Assembly: GCF_004136315.1 (NCBI RefSeq)
Contig: NZ_CP029562.1
Location: forward strand, 5,293,501 to 5,357,500
Source: Mesorhizobium sp. Pch-S
Lineage (GTDB): Bacteria; Pseudomonadota; Alphaproteobacteria; Rhizobiales; Rhizobiaceae
DNA length: 64,000 nucleotides
Direction: 5' to 3'
Below the pieces are notes generated by a model. It was given only the letters and a program-made list of their open reading frames with translations. It made no database searches and was not told the origin of the DNA. Below are positions 16,422 through 25,376 of the stretch, piece by piece. Both the position numbers and the translations under genes were made by a program. The first letter of the stretch is position 1, and every line of letters begins with the position of its first letter.

Positions 16422-17675
16422 ATGAACACCAGCCGTCGCCTGTTTCTCACCGGAGCTTCCGCGCTTGCCGTGGCTTTTGCCGCCGGCGCCGCCAGTGCCC
16501 AGGACGCCGTGGATGGTATCCTGAAGGCCTCAGGGCAGGGTAGTTGGGACGACACATTTGACGCCCGCGCGACGCAGGGCGGCAAGGTCGCTTCGACGCT
16601 GCCGATCTTCAGCCCTCAGACCGTGACCTACACCGAGCAGGCCATTGGCCAGTATCGTGACATCGTGGCTCAGGGCGGCTGGCCGGAAGTGCCCGCGACC
16701 AAGAAGCTCCAGCTTGGCGTTTCCGATCCCGACGTCGTGCCGCTGCGCAAGCGGTTGATGGTATCCGGCGATTTGCCGCAGAATGCCGGCCTGTCGGAAT
16801 CCTTCGATTCCTATGTCGATGCTGCGTTGAAGCGTTTCCAGACCCGTCATGGCCTGCCGGCCGACGGCGTCACCGGCAAATACACCTTTGCTGCGATGAA
16901 CATCTCGGCCCAGGTGCGGCTCGGTCAGCTCGAAACCAACCTGGTGCGCCTGCGCGCCATGGGCGGCTTTCTCGGCAATCGCTACGTGATGGTCAACATC
17001 CCGGCAGCGCAGATCGAAGCGGTGGAGGGAGACCGCGTCGTGCTGCGTCATACGGCGATCGTCGGCAAGATCGACCGCCAGACGCCGATCGTCAATTCGA
17101 AGATCAACGAGATCATCGTCAATCCTTATTGGAATGCGCCGGTGTCGATCGTCCGCAAGGACATCATTCCGCTGATGCGCAAGAATCCGAACTACCTCAA
17201 GGACAGCCATATCCGCCTGCTCGCGCCGGATGGCTCCGAAGTCGATCCGACCACCGTCGACTGGTCGACGGAAGATGCCGTCAAGTACCGTTTCCGCCAG
17301 GATCCGGGCACCGGCAACGCCATGGCGTCGGTCAAGATCAATTTCCCCAGCCCGGACGGCGTCTACATGCACGATACGCCGCAGCAGAGCCTGTTCGGCA
17401 AGCTGATGCGCTTTGATTCCTCGGGCTGCGTGCGCGTGCAGAATGTGCGCGACCTTGTCACTTGGATCCTGCGCGATACCCCGGGCTGGAGCCGCCAGCA
17501 CTTCGAGGAAACCATCAAGACGGGCAACAACACTCCTGTTGCGGTCACCAATCCGGTTCCGGTCTACTTCACCTATGTTTCGGCCTGGTCGACGGGGCCT
17601 GGCGTCGTACAGTTCCGCGACGATATCTATCGCCGCGATGGCGTCGACGAACTGCAGATCACCTCTTCTCTCTAA
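16422..17675 (+). CDS. ldtP: Periplasmic L,D-transpeptidase LdtP (YkuD family)
   Basis: A 417-residue exported enzyme that forms 3-3 peptidoglycan cross-links or anchors proteins to peptidoglycan. The N-terminus MNTSRRLFLTGASALAVAFA resembles a Tat signal, with cleavage after ASA. A peptidoglycan-binding repeat (about residues 128-160, FQTRHGLPADGVTGKYTF) precedes the YkuD domain. Its catalytic motif is complete: histidine in YMHDTP and cysteine in SSGCVRVQN, spaced as in the family. The start at 16422 puts the signal at the N-terminus; the frame is open to 16236. A large hairpin after the stop separates it from the convergent LysR gene. Confidence 0.93.
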   Translation: MNTSRRLFLTGASALAVAFAAGAASAQDAVDGILKASGQGSWDDTFDARATQGGKVASTLPIFSPQTVTYTEQAIGQYRDIVAQGGWPEVPATKKLQLGVSDPDVVPLRKRLMVSGDLPQNAGLSESFDSYVDAALKRFQTRHGLPADGVTGKYTFAAMNISAQVRLGQLETNLVRLRAMGGFLGNRYVMVNIPAAQIEAVEGDRVVLRHTAIVGKIDRQTPIVNSKINEIIVNPYWNAPVSIVRKDIIPLMRKNPNYLKDSHIRLLAPDGSEVDPTTVDWSTEDAVKYRFRQDPGTGNAMASVKINFPSPDGVYMHDTPQQSLFGKLMRFDSSGCVRVQNVRDLVTWILRDTPGWSRQHFEETIKTGNNTPVAVTNPVPVYFTYVSAWSTGPGVVQFRDDIYRRDGVDELQITSSL

Positions 17676-17687
17676 GAAGCGGGCAAG

Positions 17688-18623
17688 TCAGAAAACATCA
17701 GAGCCATCGGCGGTAACGCCGGTGGCTTTGATGTTTTCGGCACAGATGTCGCGCACGCAACCGCGCAGCCAGCGATGGGCCGGATCGGCATCGAGCCGCG
17801 GATGCCACAAGAGCGAGATGGTGATTTCCGGCAAGGCAAGAGGGAGCGCGAAGCGGAACATGCCATCCCTGAGGTGGCCGGTGTAGCGTTCGGGAACGCT
17901 GGCGATCAGGCCAGCCGCCCGTGCAAAGACGAGCGCTTCCAGGAACCCGCTGACCGTTGTGGCGATCTGTCGTTGCAATCCAAGGATTTCCAGGGCGTCG
18001 TCAATCGGTCCCTTGTCGAGATTTCGGCGCGAGACGAGAACATGATGCCCGGCGGCATAGCGTTCGGCGGTGACGATACCCTCGCATAGCGGGTGCCCGA
18101 CCCGTACGACGCCGACGAAACGGTCTCGAAACAGGGTCTGTGCCCGGATCTCGGGTCCGGTGGTGTTTCCGATCACGCCGGTTTCCAAGTCTACACTGCC
18201 GTCGCGCAGCGGTGTGCTGTCCTTGTCCGGTTTCGGTACGAAGCGCATGCGTACACCGGGTGCCTCCCGGGCAATGCGTGCAAGCAGGGAAGGCCCGAAG
18301 TTTTCGACAAAACCGTCGGAATTCCTCATGGTGAATGTCCGCGTGAGCCTTGTCAGGTCCAGCTTTTCTGCGGGGCGCAGCACTGCCTCGGCTTCCTCGA
18401 CGATACGGCCGACGTGCTGGCGCAGTTCAAGCGCACGCGGTGTGGGGACAAGGCCGCGACCGGCCCGGACCAGCAACGGGTCGCCGGTGGCTTCGCGCAA
18501 CCGCGCCAGCGCGCGGCTCATGGCCGAGGGGCTGAGCCGCAGCCTTCTGGCCGCGTGGGCAACGCTGCCTTCGGCAAGCAGCACATCGAGGGTGACGAGC
18601 AGGTTGAGATCCGGGTGTGGCAT
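17688..18623 (-). CDS. LysR family transcriptional regulator
   Basis: An LTTR of 311 residues from the ATG at 18623 (MPHPDLNLLVTLD). The N-terminal helix-turn-helix SVAHAARRLRLSPSAMSRALARLREATGDPLLVRAGRGLVPT is typical of the NodD-like/PnbR branch. It is followed by a substrate-binding domain ending in AHRWLRGCVRDICAENI. It is divergent from a DHA2 efflux gene, with a T-N11-A type palindrome between them, so it probably controls that exporter and itself. The other possible ATG, at 18641, adds six residues. Confidence 0.92.
   Translation of the reverse strand: MPHPDLNLLVTLDVLLAEGSVAHAARRLRLSPSAMSRALARLREATGDPLLVRAGRGLVPTPRALELRQHVGRIVEEAEAVLRPAEKLDLTRLTRTFTMRNSDGFVENFGPSLLARIAREAPGVRMRFVPKPDKDSTPLRDGSVDLETGVIGNTTGPEIRAQTLFRDRFVGVVRVGHPLCEGIVTAERYAAGHHVLVSRRNLDKGPIDDALEILGLQRQIATTVSGFLEALVFARAAGLIASVPERYTGHLRDGMFRFALPLALPEITISLLWHPRLDADPAHRWLRGCVRDICAENIKATGVTADGSDVF
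17692..17737. terminator. Bidirectional hairpin terminator between ldtP and the LysR gene
   Basis: A long interrupted inverted repeat has outer arms AAAACATCA and TGATGTTTT and inner arms GAGCCATCGGCG and CGCCGGTGGCTT around GTAA. The A- and T-rich ends allow it to act in both directions. It overlaps the last codons of the LysR gene. Confidence 0.85.
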
Positions 18624-18667
18624 TCGTCCAGCATAACGCATGTTCCGTGTTTTGATGAGGCGTTAGA

Positions 18668-18684
18668 TGCACGAATAAAGTGCA
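18668..18684. promoter_or_regulatory. LysR-type binding site candidate
   Basis: TGCAC-GAATAAA-GTGCA is a 17-nt interrupted palindrome with T-N11-A spacing in its core. It lies between the divergent LysR gene (start 18623) and the DHA2 exporter (start 18759). Confidence 0.6.
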
Positions 18685-18758
18685 AATGGTGCGTCTTCCG
18701 CCATGTGATATCTGACGCTACCTCTCTGTCCGAGTTAATCGGCGGAGGCAGACAGACC

Positions 18759-20198
18759 ATGCAATCGAACGTCAGCCAGCATGACACGACAACAGCACAG
18801 GCCCCAGATGGCACCGGCCGCTGGGCGCTGATCAGCCTGGCACTGTCGATGCTGCTTTCCTCGCTTGGCATCAGCATCGCCAACGTCGCCTTGCCATCCC
18901 TGGCGGAGGCATTCGATGCGTCTTTCCAGCGCGTGCAATGGGTTGTGCTGGCTTATCTGCTTGCAGTCACGATCACCATCGTTTCGGCGGGGCGGCTCGG
19001 TGATCTCGTGGGGCATCGACGCATGCTGATTGGCGGTATCTCGCTTTTCGCGCTTGCCTCGGGCCTGTGCGGCGTCGTGCCTTCGCTCTGGCTGCTGATC
19101 GGCGCGCGTGCCTTGCAGGGACTTGGCGCCGCTGTCCTGATGGCGCTCAGCATCGCCTTCGTGCGCGATACCGTCGCCAAGGACAGGACCGGGAGCGCCA
19201 TGGGATTGCTGGGCACCATGTCGGCAATCGGTACTGCGCTTGGCCCTTCGCTGGGCGGGGTCCTGCTGACCGCGGCAGGCTGGCGGGCGATCTTTCTGGT
19301 GATGGTGCCGCTCGCTGTGCTGAACCTTTTCCTGGCCCGCCGTTTCCTGCCGAGTTCCAGGCCGGTTGGAAAGGGCGCTGGCTTCGACGCTCCTGGAACG
19401 CTGTTGCTTGGCCTTGCACTTGCTGCCTATGCGCTCGCCACCACGGTAGGTGGTTCGCATATGGGATGGCTGAATGTGACGTTGTTCGTCGCCGCCGCTC
19501 TCGGAGCCGGGTTGTTCATCAAGGTCGAGGCGAGGGTGACTTCGCCGTTGATCCAGCTGGCCGCATTCCGCGACGCTACTTTCAGTGGCAGCCTGACGAT
19601 GAACGCGCTGGTTTCCACAGTCATGATGGTCACCTTCGTGGTCGGGCCGTTCTATCTTGCCCGTGCTCTCGGATTGAATGCAGCTTTCGTCGGCATGGTG
19701 ATGTCGGTTGGTCCCGTGATCTCGGCCTTGACGGGCATTCCGGCTGGCCGGATCGTCGACCGGCTCGGTGCTTCGTTCGTTGTCACCGTCGGGCTGGTCC
19801 TGATGACGATCGGCGCGTTTGTCCTGGCCGCGGTTCCAACCTCCTTCGGTGTCGCCGGCTACGTCCTGGGCATCGCCGTCCTGACGCCTGGCTATCAATT
19901 GTTCCAGGCTGCCAACAACACGGCCGTCATGATGGATGTCAGCCCGGACCGGCGCGGCGTCGTTTCGGGCATGCTGAGCCTGTCGCGCAATCTCGGGCTC
20001 ATCACCGGGGCATCGGTCATGGGGGCCTTGTTCGCCTTCGTGTCGGGCACTGTCGACGGATCGGTTTCGCATCCCGAGACCATCGCCACCGGGATGCGGA
20101 TCACCTTTGCTGTGGCAGGAGCACTGACCTCGGCTGCGATCGTGATTTCTTTTCTGGTGCGCAGCGGCGCTGCAACTGCACAGCCGATTGAGGGATGA
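18759..20198 (+). CDS. MFS drug exporter, DHA2 family
   Basis: A 479-residue inner-membrane protein with about 14 hydrophobic segments, the number expected for the DHA2 (EmrB/QacA) family. SIANVALPSLAEAFDASFQRVQWVVLAYLL is the family's first-helix signature, followed by GRLGDLVGHRRMLI (motif A) and GLLGTMSAIGTALGPSLGGVLL (motif C of exporters). A ggcggaggca ribosome site supports ATG 18759. No periplasmic adaptor (EmrA) gene is beside it. It is probably controlled by the divergent LysR protein. The substrate is unknown. Confidence 0.92.
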   Translation: MQSNVSQHDTTTAQAPDGTGRWALISLALSMLLSSLGISIANVALPSLAEAFDASFQRVQWVVLAYLLAVTITIVSAGRLGDLVGHRRMLIGGISLFALASGLCGVVPSLWLLIGARALQGLGAAVLMALSIAFVRDTVAKDRTGSAMGLLGTMSAIGTALGPSLGGVLLTAAGWRAIFLVMVPLAVLNLFLARRFLPSSRPVGKGAGFDAPGTLLLGLALAAYALATTVGGSHMGWLNVTLFVAAALGAGLFIKVEARVTSPLIQLAAFRDATFSGSLTMNALVSTVMMVTFVVGPFYLARALGLNAAFVGMVMSVGPVISALTGIPAGRIVDRLGASFVVTVGLVLMTIGAFVLAAVPTSFGVAGYVLGIAVLTPGYQLFQAANNTAVMMDVSPDRRGVVSGMLSLSRNLGLITGASVMGALFAFVSGTVDGSVSHPETIATGMRITFAVAGALTSAAIVISFLVRSGAATAQPIEG

Positions 20199-20309
20199 CC
20201 CAACCCTCAATCATGCCGAACGGTTGGATGTCCGGCAAAGTCTCCTAAGCTTGTCATCTTAGCGTTACGGGCGGTCACTAGCGTTTGCTCACGAACGCAG
20301 GGGACGCTC

Positions 20310-21368
20310 GTGAGACAAGTTGCAGGGGCATGGGCATTTTGCCTGGCGATCTTCTTGGCACTGCTATCGGCCTTACCCGCTGGCGCAGAACCAATTCGTG
20401 GTGCGGGTTCGACCTTTGCCGCGCCGGTCATTTCGGCCTGGGCCAAGGCCTACAAAGAGGCGCGGGCCGACGGAGGCGACTACTTTACCCTCGACTGGAG
20501 CGTCGACTACGAACTGGTCGGCTCGTTGGCCGGCGTCATGCGGCTTTCGCAGCCGGAGATGGATTTCGCCGCGACCGATGCACCGCTTTCGCTGGAGGAG
20601 ATCGCCAGGCGCAATGTGGCGCAATTTCCTATCGTCATGGGTGGCATCGCGGTGGTGGCCAACGTTGTCGGAGTCGAGCCTGGCAAGTTGCGCCTGAGCG
20701 GTCCGGTCCTGGCCGGCATCTTCTCGGGCCAGATCCGGACCTGGTCGGCCCCGGCGATCGTCGCACTCAATCCCGACATGCAACTGCCGGACCGCCCGAT
20801 CAAGGTGCTGCGGCGCCAGGACGGCTCCGGCTCGACATTCGTCTTCACCAGCTATCTTTCCAGAACCAGTTCCGAATGGCGTGAGAAATTTGGAACTGCG
20901 ACGTTGATCGATTGGCCTGTAGGGCAGGGCGCAGAAGGCACCGGCAATCTGGTCGCGCTGGCTGCAGCGACGGCCGACAGCATCACCTATCTCGAATATG
21001 GGCAGGTGGTGCGCGCTGGTCTGCCCGTCGTGCAGTTGCTCAATGAAGCCGGCGCCTTCGTCGCGCCCGCACCTGAAAGCTTCACGGCAGGCCTGGCAAA
21101 TATTGCGTGGGACGCTTCCAGGCATTTCCTTGCCGATACAACCAATATGCCGGGTGCCGGCGCTTATCCAATGGCTGCCGTCACCTACGCGGTCATGCCC
21201 AAGGATCGGGGTGGTGAGCGAACCCAGCGCGTGCTCGACCTTTTCAGATTGGCCTATTCAGCCGGCGCCAGGGATGCACGTGCGCTGGGCTACACCCCCG
21301 TGCCACCGGAACTTGTGCGTCAGATCGATCGCTATTGGGCACAGACCCTGACGACCCTGAACAACTAG
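20310..21368 (+). CDS. pstS: PstS-like phosphate-binding protein
   Basis: A 352-residue periplasmic binding protein with a signal peptide (about residues 1-26, ending SALPAGA). The phosphate-coordinating segments GAGSTFAAPV, FAATDAPLS and RRQDGSGSTFVFTSYL match PstS. The start is GTG, with an aggggac ribosome site. A Na/Pi cotransporter gene follows 48 nt downstream and no pstCAB permease genes are present, which is unusual. A weak match to a Pho-box half site (ttgtcat at 20250-20256) lies in the promoter region; I do not consider it proven. Confidence 0.9.
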   Translation: MRQVAGAWAFCLAIFLALLSALPAGAEPIRGAGSTFAAPVISAWAKAYKEARADGGDYFTLDWSVDYELVGSLAGVMRLSQPEMDFAATDAPLSLEEIARRNVAQFPIVMGGIAVVANVVGVEPGKLRLSGPVLAGIFSGQIRTWSAPAIVALNPDMQLPDRPIKVLRRQDGSGSTFVFTSYLSRTSSEWREKFGTATLIDWPVGQGAEGTGNLVALAAATADSITYLEYGQVVRAGLPVVQLLNEAGAFVAPAPESFTAGLANIAWDASRHFLADTTNMPGAGAYPMAAVTYAVMPKDRGGERTQRVLDLFRLAYSAGARDARALGYTPVPPELVRQIDRYWAQTLTTLNN

Positions 21369-21416
21369 CGCGCTCTTCCAGGCGCCGGCACTGTCCACAC
21401 AGGAAGGCATACCGAC

Positions 21417-23153
21417 ATGCAGGTCGACATCTTCAAGGACATCCTCGTTCCCGTGATCGGCGGTCTCGGCATTTTCATGCTCGGCCTCGAATTCATGGCC
21501 AACGGCATCCAGGCACTCTCCGTCAACAAGATGCGGGATTTTCTGGCCAAGGCGGCCGGAACGCCGATCAAAGGCGTGCTCGCCGGCACACTCATCACCG
21601 GTGTAATTCAATCCTCGACGGCGATGACCGTCATGGTGGTCGGCCTGGTCAATGCCGGGGTGGTGGCGCTACGGCCTGCCATCAGCGTCATCATGGGCGC
21701 CAACATCGGCACGACACTTGGCAACGGCTTGATCGCCCTGCCGCTCGGCCCTCTCGGCCTGATCCTGGGCGGGATCTTCGCGCTCATCTACTGCTTCGCG
21801 AAGAGCGAGAAAGTGCGCAACATAGCGCTCGCCTGCATGGGGTTTGCGCTGATCTTCTACGGTCTCAACTTGATGACCGGTGGTCTGCGCCCGCTGCGCA
21901 ACATGCCCGAAGTGATGGAATTGCTGCAGACGCTGCGGGCCGATTCCTACTTCAATCTGCTGAAATGTGTGCTGATCGCCGCCGGTGTCACGGCGATGAT
22001 CCATTCTTCCTCGGCGACGATCGGTATCGTCATGGGCCTGGGCGCCGCCGGCGTGCTTGACTGGACCACCGCCGTCGCCTTTTCGCTCGGTGCTGATCTC
22101 GGCACCACGATCACTTCGTGGATGGCCTCGCTCAACCTTTCCAAGAATGCCAAGCGCGCAGCTTATGCGCACATGTCGTTCAACGTGATCGGGGTTCTTG
22201 TGACCGTCCCGCTGTTTTTCGTCTCGATCGAGGTGCTGCGCTGGGCCATGCAATGGTTCGGCGGCGATCCCAGCGTTCCGGTGGTCGTCGACGGCAAGGA
22301 TACGTTCCCGCTCGTTCCCGTCGCGGTCGGTCTGTATTCAACCTTTTTCAATGTTTTCAATACGTTGCTTCTCTTTCCGTTTGTCGGCGTGTTCGAGCGC
22401 GTTCTGTCGCGCATCGGTCATACCGAAGCTGATGATGTGGAAGATTTCTCGGTGCCGAAATATCTTGATCGCCGCTTTTCCTCGGATCTTGGACAGGCCG
22501 TGCCTGCGGTGGAACAGGAGACGGAACGGCATCTCAAGGCCGGTGCACTGTTCCTCGATATCGCCCGCTCCAAGAAGAATGCGCCCAGCGACCCTGGCGA
22601 GCACTATCTGGCGACCGACATTCTGTCGCGCGACATCCGCTCCTATTCGGCCGCGTTGCTGTCATCAGATATGCCAATGGACCAACTTGATCTGGTTGCC
22701 AGCCTGATCGAGGAGGCTGATTTCACCGCAGCGCTCGCCGAGCAACTCCATCAGGTGGCGCGCCGCGTCCGTCGTGAAACCTTCGGAACGCAAGGCAAGG
22801 TGATCGTCGATACCGCGCTCGACAAGCTGGATTTCGACCTTCGCGAAATCCTGCCCGACTTCGGCGTGAAGGCACCGCAAATGCCGGCTGGTCATATCAA
22901 TTTCCCGGAGGTCGACCAGCTTCGGGCTCAGATATTGACCGCAGGCGAGGGAATCGCTCCCGGTGAACGGGGGGCGTTGCTGGCATTGCTGGGCAGTGTC
23001 GAGCGCGCAGACCTCCTGATCAGGCGCATCGACGCCGAACGCAAATCCGTCAACCGTCAAGCAGTCATTGCCCGTGCCAGGGCTCGCCGCGAACAACGCG
23101 ACGAGAAGGGTGGCGTATTTGGCGACGGTCTGGCGCCGGTACCCGGTGAATGA
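21417..23153 (+). CDS. Na+/Pi cotransporter family protein with PhoU-like tail
   Basis: A 578-residue membrane protein with two inverted Na_Pi_cotrans repeats (PF02690), marked by the paired motifs GVIQSSTAMTVMVVGLV and MIHSSSATIGIVMGLG. A cytoplasmic helical region (about residues 350-570) resembles PhoU. Such proteins move inorganic phosphate with sodium across the inner membrane. It follows the pstS-like gene in the same orientation, so a two-gene phosphate operon is likely. A hairpin at 23167-23194 follows the stop. Confidence 0.92.
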   Translation: MQVDIFKDILVPVIGGLGIFMLGLEFMANGIQALSVNKMRDFLAKAAGTPIKGVLAGTLITGVIQSSTAMTVMVVGLVNAGVVALRPAISVIMGANIGTTLGNGLIALPLGPLGLILGGIFALIYCFAKSEKVRNIALACMGFALIFYGLNLMTGGLRPLRNMPEVMELLQTLRADSYFNLLKCVLIAAGVTAMIHSSSATIGIVMGLGAAGVLDWTTAVAFSLGADLGTTITSWMASLNLSKNAKRAAYAHMSFNVIGVLVTVPLFFVSIEVLRWAMQWFGGDPSVPVVVDGKDTFPLVPVAVGLYSTFFNVFNTLLLFPFVGVFERVLSRIGHTEADDVEDFSVPKYLDRRFSSDLGQAVPAVEQETERHLKAGALFLDIARSKKNAPSDPGEHYLATDILSRDIRSYSAALLSSDMPMDQLDLVASLIEEADFTAALAEQLHQVARRVRRETFGTQGKVIVDTALDKLDFDLREILPDFGVKAPQMPAGHINFPEVDQLRAQILTAGEGIAPGERGALLALLGSVERADLLIRRIDAERKSVNRQAVIARARARREQRDEKGGVFGDGLAPVPGE

Positions 23154-23166
23154 GTACCCTTTTCGG

Positions 23167-23194
23167 GACAAGGCCGCATGGGAGCGGCCTTGTC
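23167..23194. terminator. Hairpin after the Na/Pi cotransporter gene
   Basis: A perfect 11-bp stem GACAAGGCCGC / GCGGCCTTGTC closes a 6-nt loop 13 nt after the stop. There is no T-tract on the plus strand. It lies between the cotransporter and the convergent SDR gene. Confidence 0.65.
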
Positions 23195-23228
23195 ATCCGG
23201 GAGGCTGAATTTCTTCCTTCAGCATATC

Positions 23229-23963
23229 TCAGTGCGGGCTTGCTGTTGGCCGAATGATGATCTCGCTCACATCAATGTCGGCTGGCTGGCTGATCGCATA
23301 GGCGATGGCGTTGGCGACGGCTTCGGCACTGATGGTGATGGCACGCCAGGCTTTCATGGCTTCGCGCGCCCTGGCGTCGGTGATCGTGTCGGCCAACTCC
23401 GAGGTGGTGGTGCCGGGCGAAATGACGGTGACGCGGATCCGGTCGGTTTCCTGCCGCAGCCCATCTGAAATGGCCCCGACTGCGAACTTCGTGGCGCAAT
23501 AGACGGCGGCTGTCGGCGAAACGCTATGGCCACCGATCGACGACAGGTTGATGATCTGGCCATGGCCCTGTGCGTTCATCAAGGGCAGGGCGGCTGCGAT
23601 TCCGTAAAGCACGCCCTTGATGTTGACGTCCACCATCCTGTCCCACTCGTCCACCTTGAGTTCCGCGAGCGGAGACAGGGGCATCACGCCGGCGTTGTTG
23701 ACGATGACATCGAGCCTGCCGAATTGCTCTTGCGCATAGCGTGCAAAGGCTTCGACATCGGCACATTCGGTAACGTCGAGCCGGCGGCTGCGGACGGAGC
23801 CACCGGCAGCGGTTATCTCGTCGCCGAGGTTTTGCAACCGGTCCACCCGGCGCGCGCCAATGACGACATGCGCGCCGCCCGCCGCAATAACTCTTGCCGT
23901 TGCCTCGCCGATGCCGCTGCTGGCACCGGTGATCGCGACGACTTTTCCTTCAATTCCGTTCAT
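23229..23963 (-). CDS. Short-chain dehydrogenase/reductase (classical SDR)
   Basis: A 244-residue cytoplasmic oxidoreductase. The cofactor loop ITGASSGIGEATARV (residues 12-26), NNAGVMPLSPL, the catalytic serine in NLSSIGGHSVS and the YxxxK pair in VYCATKFAVGAISDGLRQE are complete. It belongs to the NADP-preferring YdfG-like SDR branch, given the GARR after the second strand. It forms a leftward cluster with a second SDR and an Atu4866-type gene, behind a divergent LysR regulator. The substrate is unknown. Confidence 0.92.
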   Translation of the reverse strand: MNGIEGKVVAITGASSGIGEATARVIAAGGAHVVIGARRVDRLQNLGDEITAAGGSVRSRRLDVTECADVEAFARYAQEQFGRLDVIVNNAGVMPLSPLAELKVDEWDRMVDVNIKGVLYGIAAALPLMNAQGHGQIINLSSIGGHSVSPTAAVYCATKFAVGAISDGLRQETDRIRVTVISPGTTTSELADTITDARAREAMKAWRAITISAEAVANAIAYAISQPADIDVSEIIIRPTASPH

Positions 23964-24007
23964 TCAGACATCTCCATGGTCTGGACAATTCTTGCAGTTG
24001 GCGGGGA

Positions 24008-24850
24008 TCAATCGGGAAAATCAGCGCTGATTGTCGTCTCGGCCCAGGCATCGAAGTTCTGCCGCAACGCATCGAGCCGCTGGCGTGCTATGGTCAGGGC
24101 CGCAGCACCGAGCAGCAGGCGCAGTGGTGCTTCATCGGCTTCAAATGCCGAGATAATCGCCTTGGCAGCCCGTGCGGGGTCGCCCGGCTGGCGGCCTGAT
24201 GCCTCACGGGTTGCCGCACGGCGCTTTCCCGCGGTCTCCGCATAGTCCTCGATGACAGTCCCGGATTCGACCATCGAACGGCCGGCCCAATCGGTACGGA
24301 AGGCGCCGGGTTCAATGATGGTCACCTTGATGCCGAGTGGTTTGACCTCGTGCGACAGCGATTCCGAAAGCGCTTCGACGGCAAATTTCGTGGCGTGGTA
24401 GTAGCCGGTGGCAGCGAAGGCGACGAGACCGCCAAGTGACGAGACATTGAAGATATGCCCCTGGCGACGGGCACGCATGCCGGGCAGGACGCGCTTGGTG
24501 ACGGCGACGAGACCGAAGACATTCGTCTCGAATTGATCGCGGATTTCCCGATCGGAGCCTTCCTCGATGGCAGCCAGATAGCCGTAGCCAGCGTTGTTGA
24601 CGAGCACGTCGATGGCACCGAATTTTGCCTCCGCCGCTGAAACGGCCCGTTCGATGGAAGCGTTGTCGGTGACGTCGAGCTGCAAGGCGAGCGCGCGTTC
24701 ACCATATCTGGAGGCTAAAGCATTCAAAGCATTGGAATTGCGTGATGTTATGGCGGCACGCCAGCCGCGTTCCAGAACGGCTTCGGCAAGTGCCTGGCCG
24801 AGGCCGGAGGAGGCTCCGGTGATGAACCATACGGGATCGGTCATCGTCAT
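24008..24850 (-). CDS. Short-chain dehydrogenase/reductase
   Basis: A 280-residue classical SDR: ITGASSGLGQALAEAVLERGW at the N-terminus, LVNNAGYGYLAAIEE, NVSSLGGLVAFAATGYYHATKFAVEALSE with the catalytic S-Y-K set, and the substrate lid IEPGAFRTDWAGRSM. This is the branch often annotated as oxidoreductase YusZ/retinol-dehydrogenase-like. It starts at MTMTDP; a start at the second ATG (24844) is also possible. It is 44 nt from the next SDR on the same strand and is probably cotranscribed under the divergent LysR protein. Confidence 0.92.
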   Translation of the reverse strand: MTMTDPVWFITGASSGLGQALAEAVLERGWRAAITSRNSNALNALASRYGERALALQLDVTDNASIERAVSAAEAKFGAIDVLVNNAGYGYLAAIEEGSDREIRDQFETNVFGLVAVTKRVLPGMRARRQGHIFNVSSLGGLVAFAATGYYHATKFAVEALSESLSHEVKPLGIKVTIIEPGAFRTDWAGRSMVESGTVIEDYAETAGKRRAATREASGRQPGDPARAAKAIISAFEADEAPLRLLLGAAALTIARQRLDALRQNFDAWAETTISADFPD

Positions 24851-24891
24851 GGTGAGTTCCTTTCAGTCGAGAGCGGGTGTCTCTCCGGTAT

Positions 24892-25248
24892 TCATTGGCG
24901 GCGCAGGATCATGCCACCGTGGTGAAGGGTATTTTCGTCGACGAAGTCGCCATCGGCGGTGAAGCCGGTGTCGTCCCAGTATTCGATATGTGTGCCGGTC
25001 ACTTCGTAGCGACCCTGATAGGCGCTTTGCCTGCTGCCGCGCGCTTCATCATAGCGGCCGTCCGGCAAGAGTTCGTGGCGGACCCTGCCGTCATCGGTCG
25101 ACCACATGCCGACATAGGGATGCTGTGTCATCTCTCGCTCCTTGAGGAGGTGGGAATTGGTGACGCTTTCCGATGCCGAAGCCGGCGTTGCCGAAAGCAT
25201 GGCCAGGATCAGGCAGGGCAGAACGTGTCTTTTGCTGTGTACCGTCAT
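24892..25248 (-). CDS. Atu4866-domain secreted protein
   Basis: A 118-residue protein. Residues from about 43 (HPYVGMWSTDDGRVRHELLP and onward to GMILRR) match the small beta-barrel family named after Agrobacterium Atu4866 (PF11512), whose function is unknown. An N-terminal extension with a signal peptide (MTVHSKRHVLPCLILAMLSA, cleaved after ASA) suggests export, whereas many family members begin at the MTQHPYVG methionine (25125). It shares a leftward cluster with two SDR genes and faces a LysR gene, a combination seen in rhizobia. Confidence 0.82.
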   Translation of the reverse strand: MTVHSKRHVLPCLILAMLSATPASASESVTNSHLLKEREMTQHPYVGMWSTDDGRVRHELLPDGRYDEARGSRQSAYQGRYEVTGTHIEYWDDTGFTADGDFVDENTLHHGGMILRRQ

Positions 25249-25320
25249 CGTTCGATCTCCGGTCCAGCCTGGCGCCATGCGTTGCGCACGACCTGGCTGG
25301 CAGGAGGAACATAGGAGCAT

Positions 25321-25376
25321 CGATTGGCGTGATCGACTTGCCAATCGAAGATAGCTTGGTTAGTTATTCTAACTAA
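25321..25376. promoter_or_regulatory. LysR operator region with two palindromes
   Basis: CGATTGG (25321-25327) and CCAATCG (25341-25347) form a 7+13+7 inverted repeat. A second, perfect 7+3+7 palindrome TTAGTTA-TTC-TAACTAA spans 25360-25376 and ends on the A of the LysR ATG. The latter could let the regulator block its own translation start or promoter. Both lie between the divergent Atu4866/SDR cluster and the LysR gene. Confidence 0.65.

Noticed and set aside
18093..18758. Long N-terminal extension of the DHA2 transporter
   Set aside because: It is antisense to the LysR gene; ATG 18759 has a strong ribosome site and the family start.
20240..20262. Pho-box-like sequence upstream of pstS
   Set aside because: Only one half site (ttgtcat) is recognisable; the second half diverges too much from the rhizobial consensus to call it.
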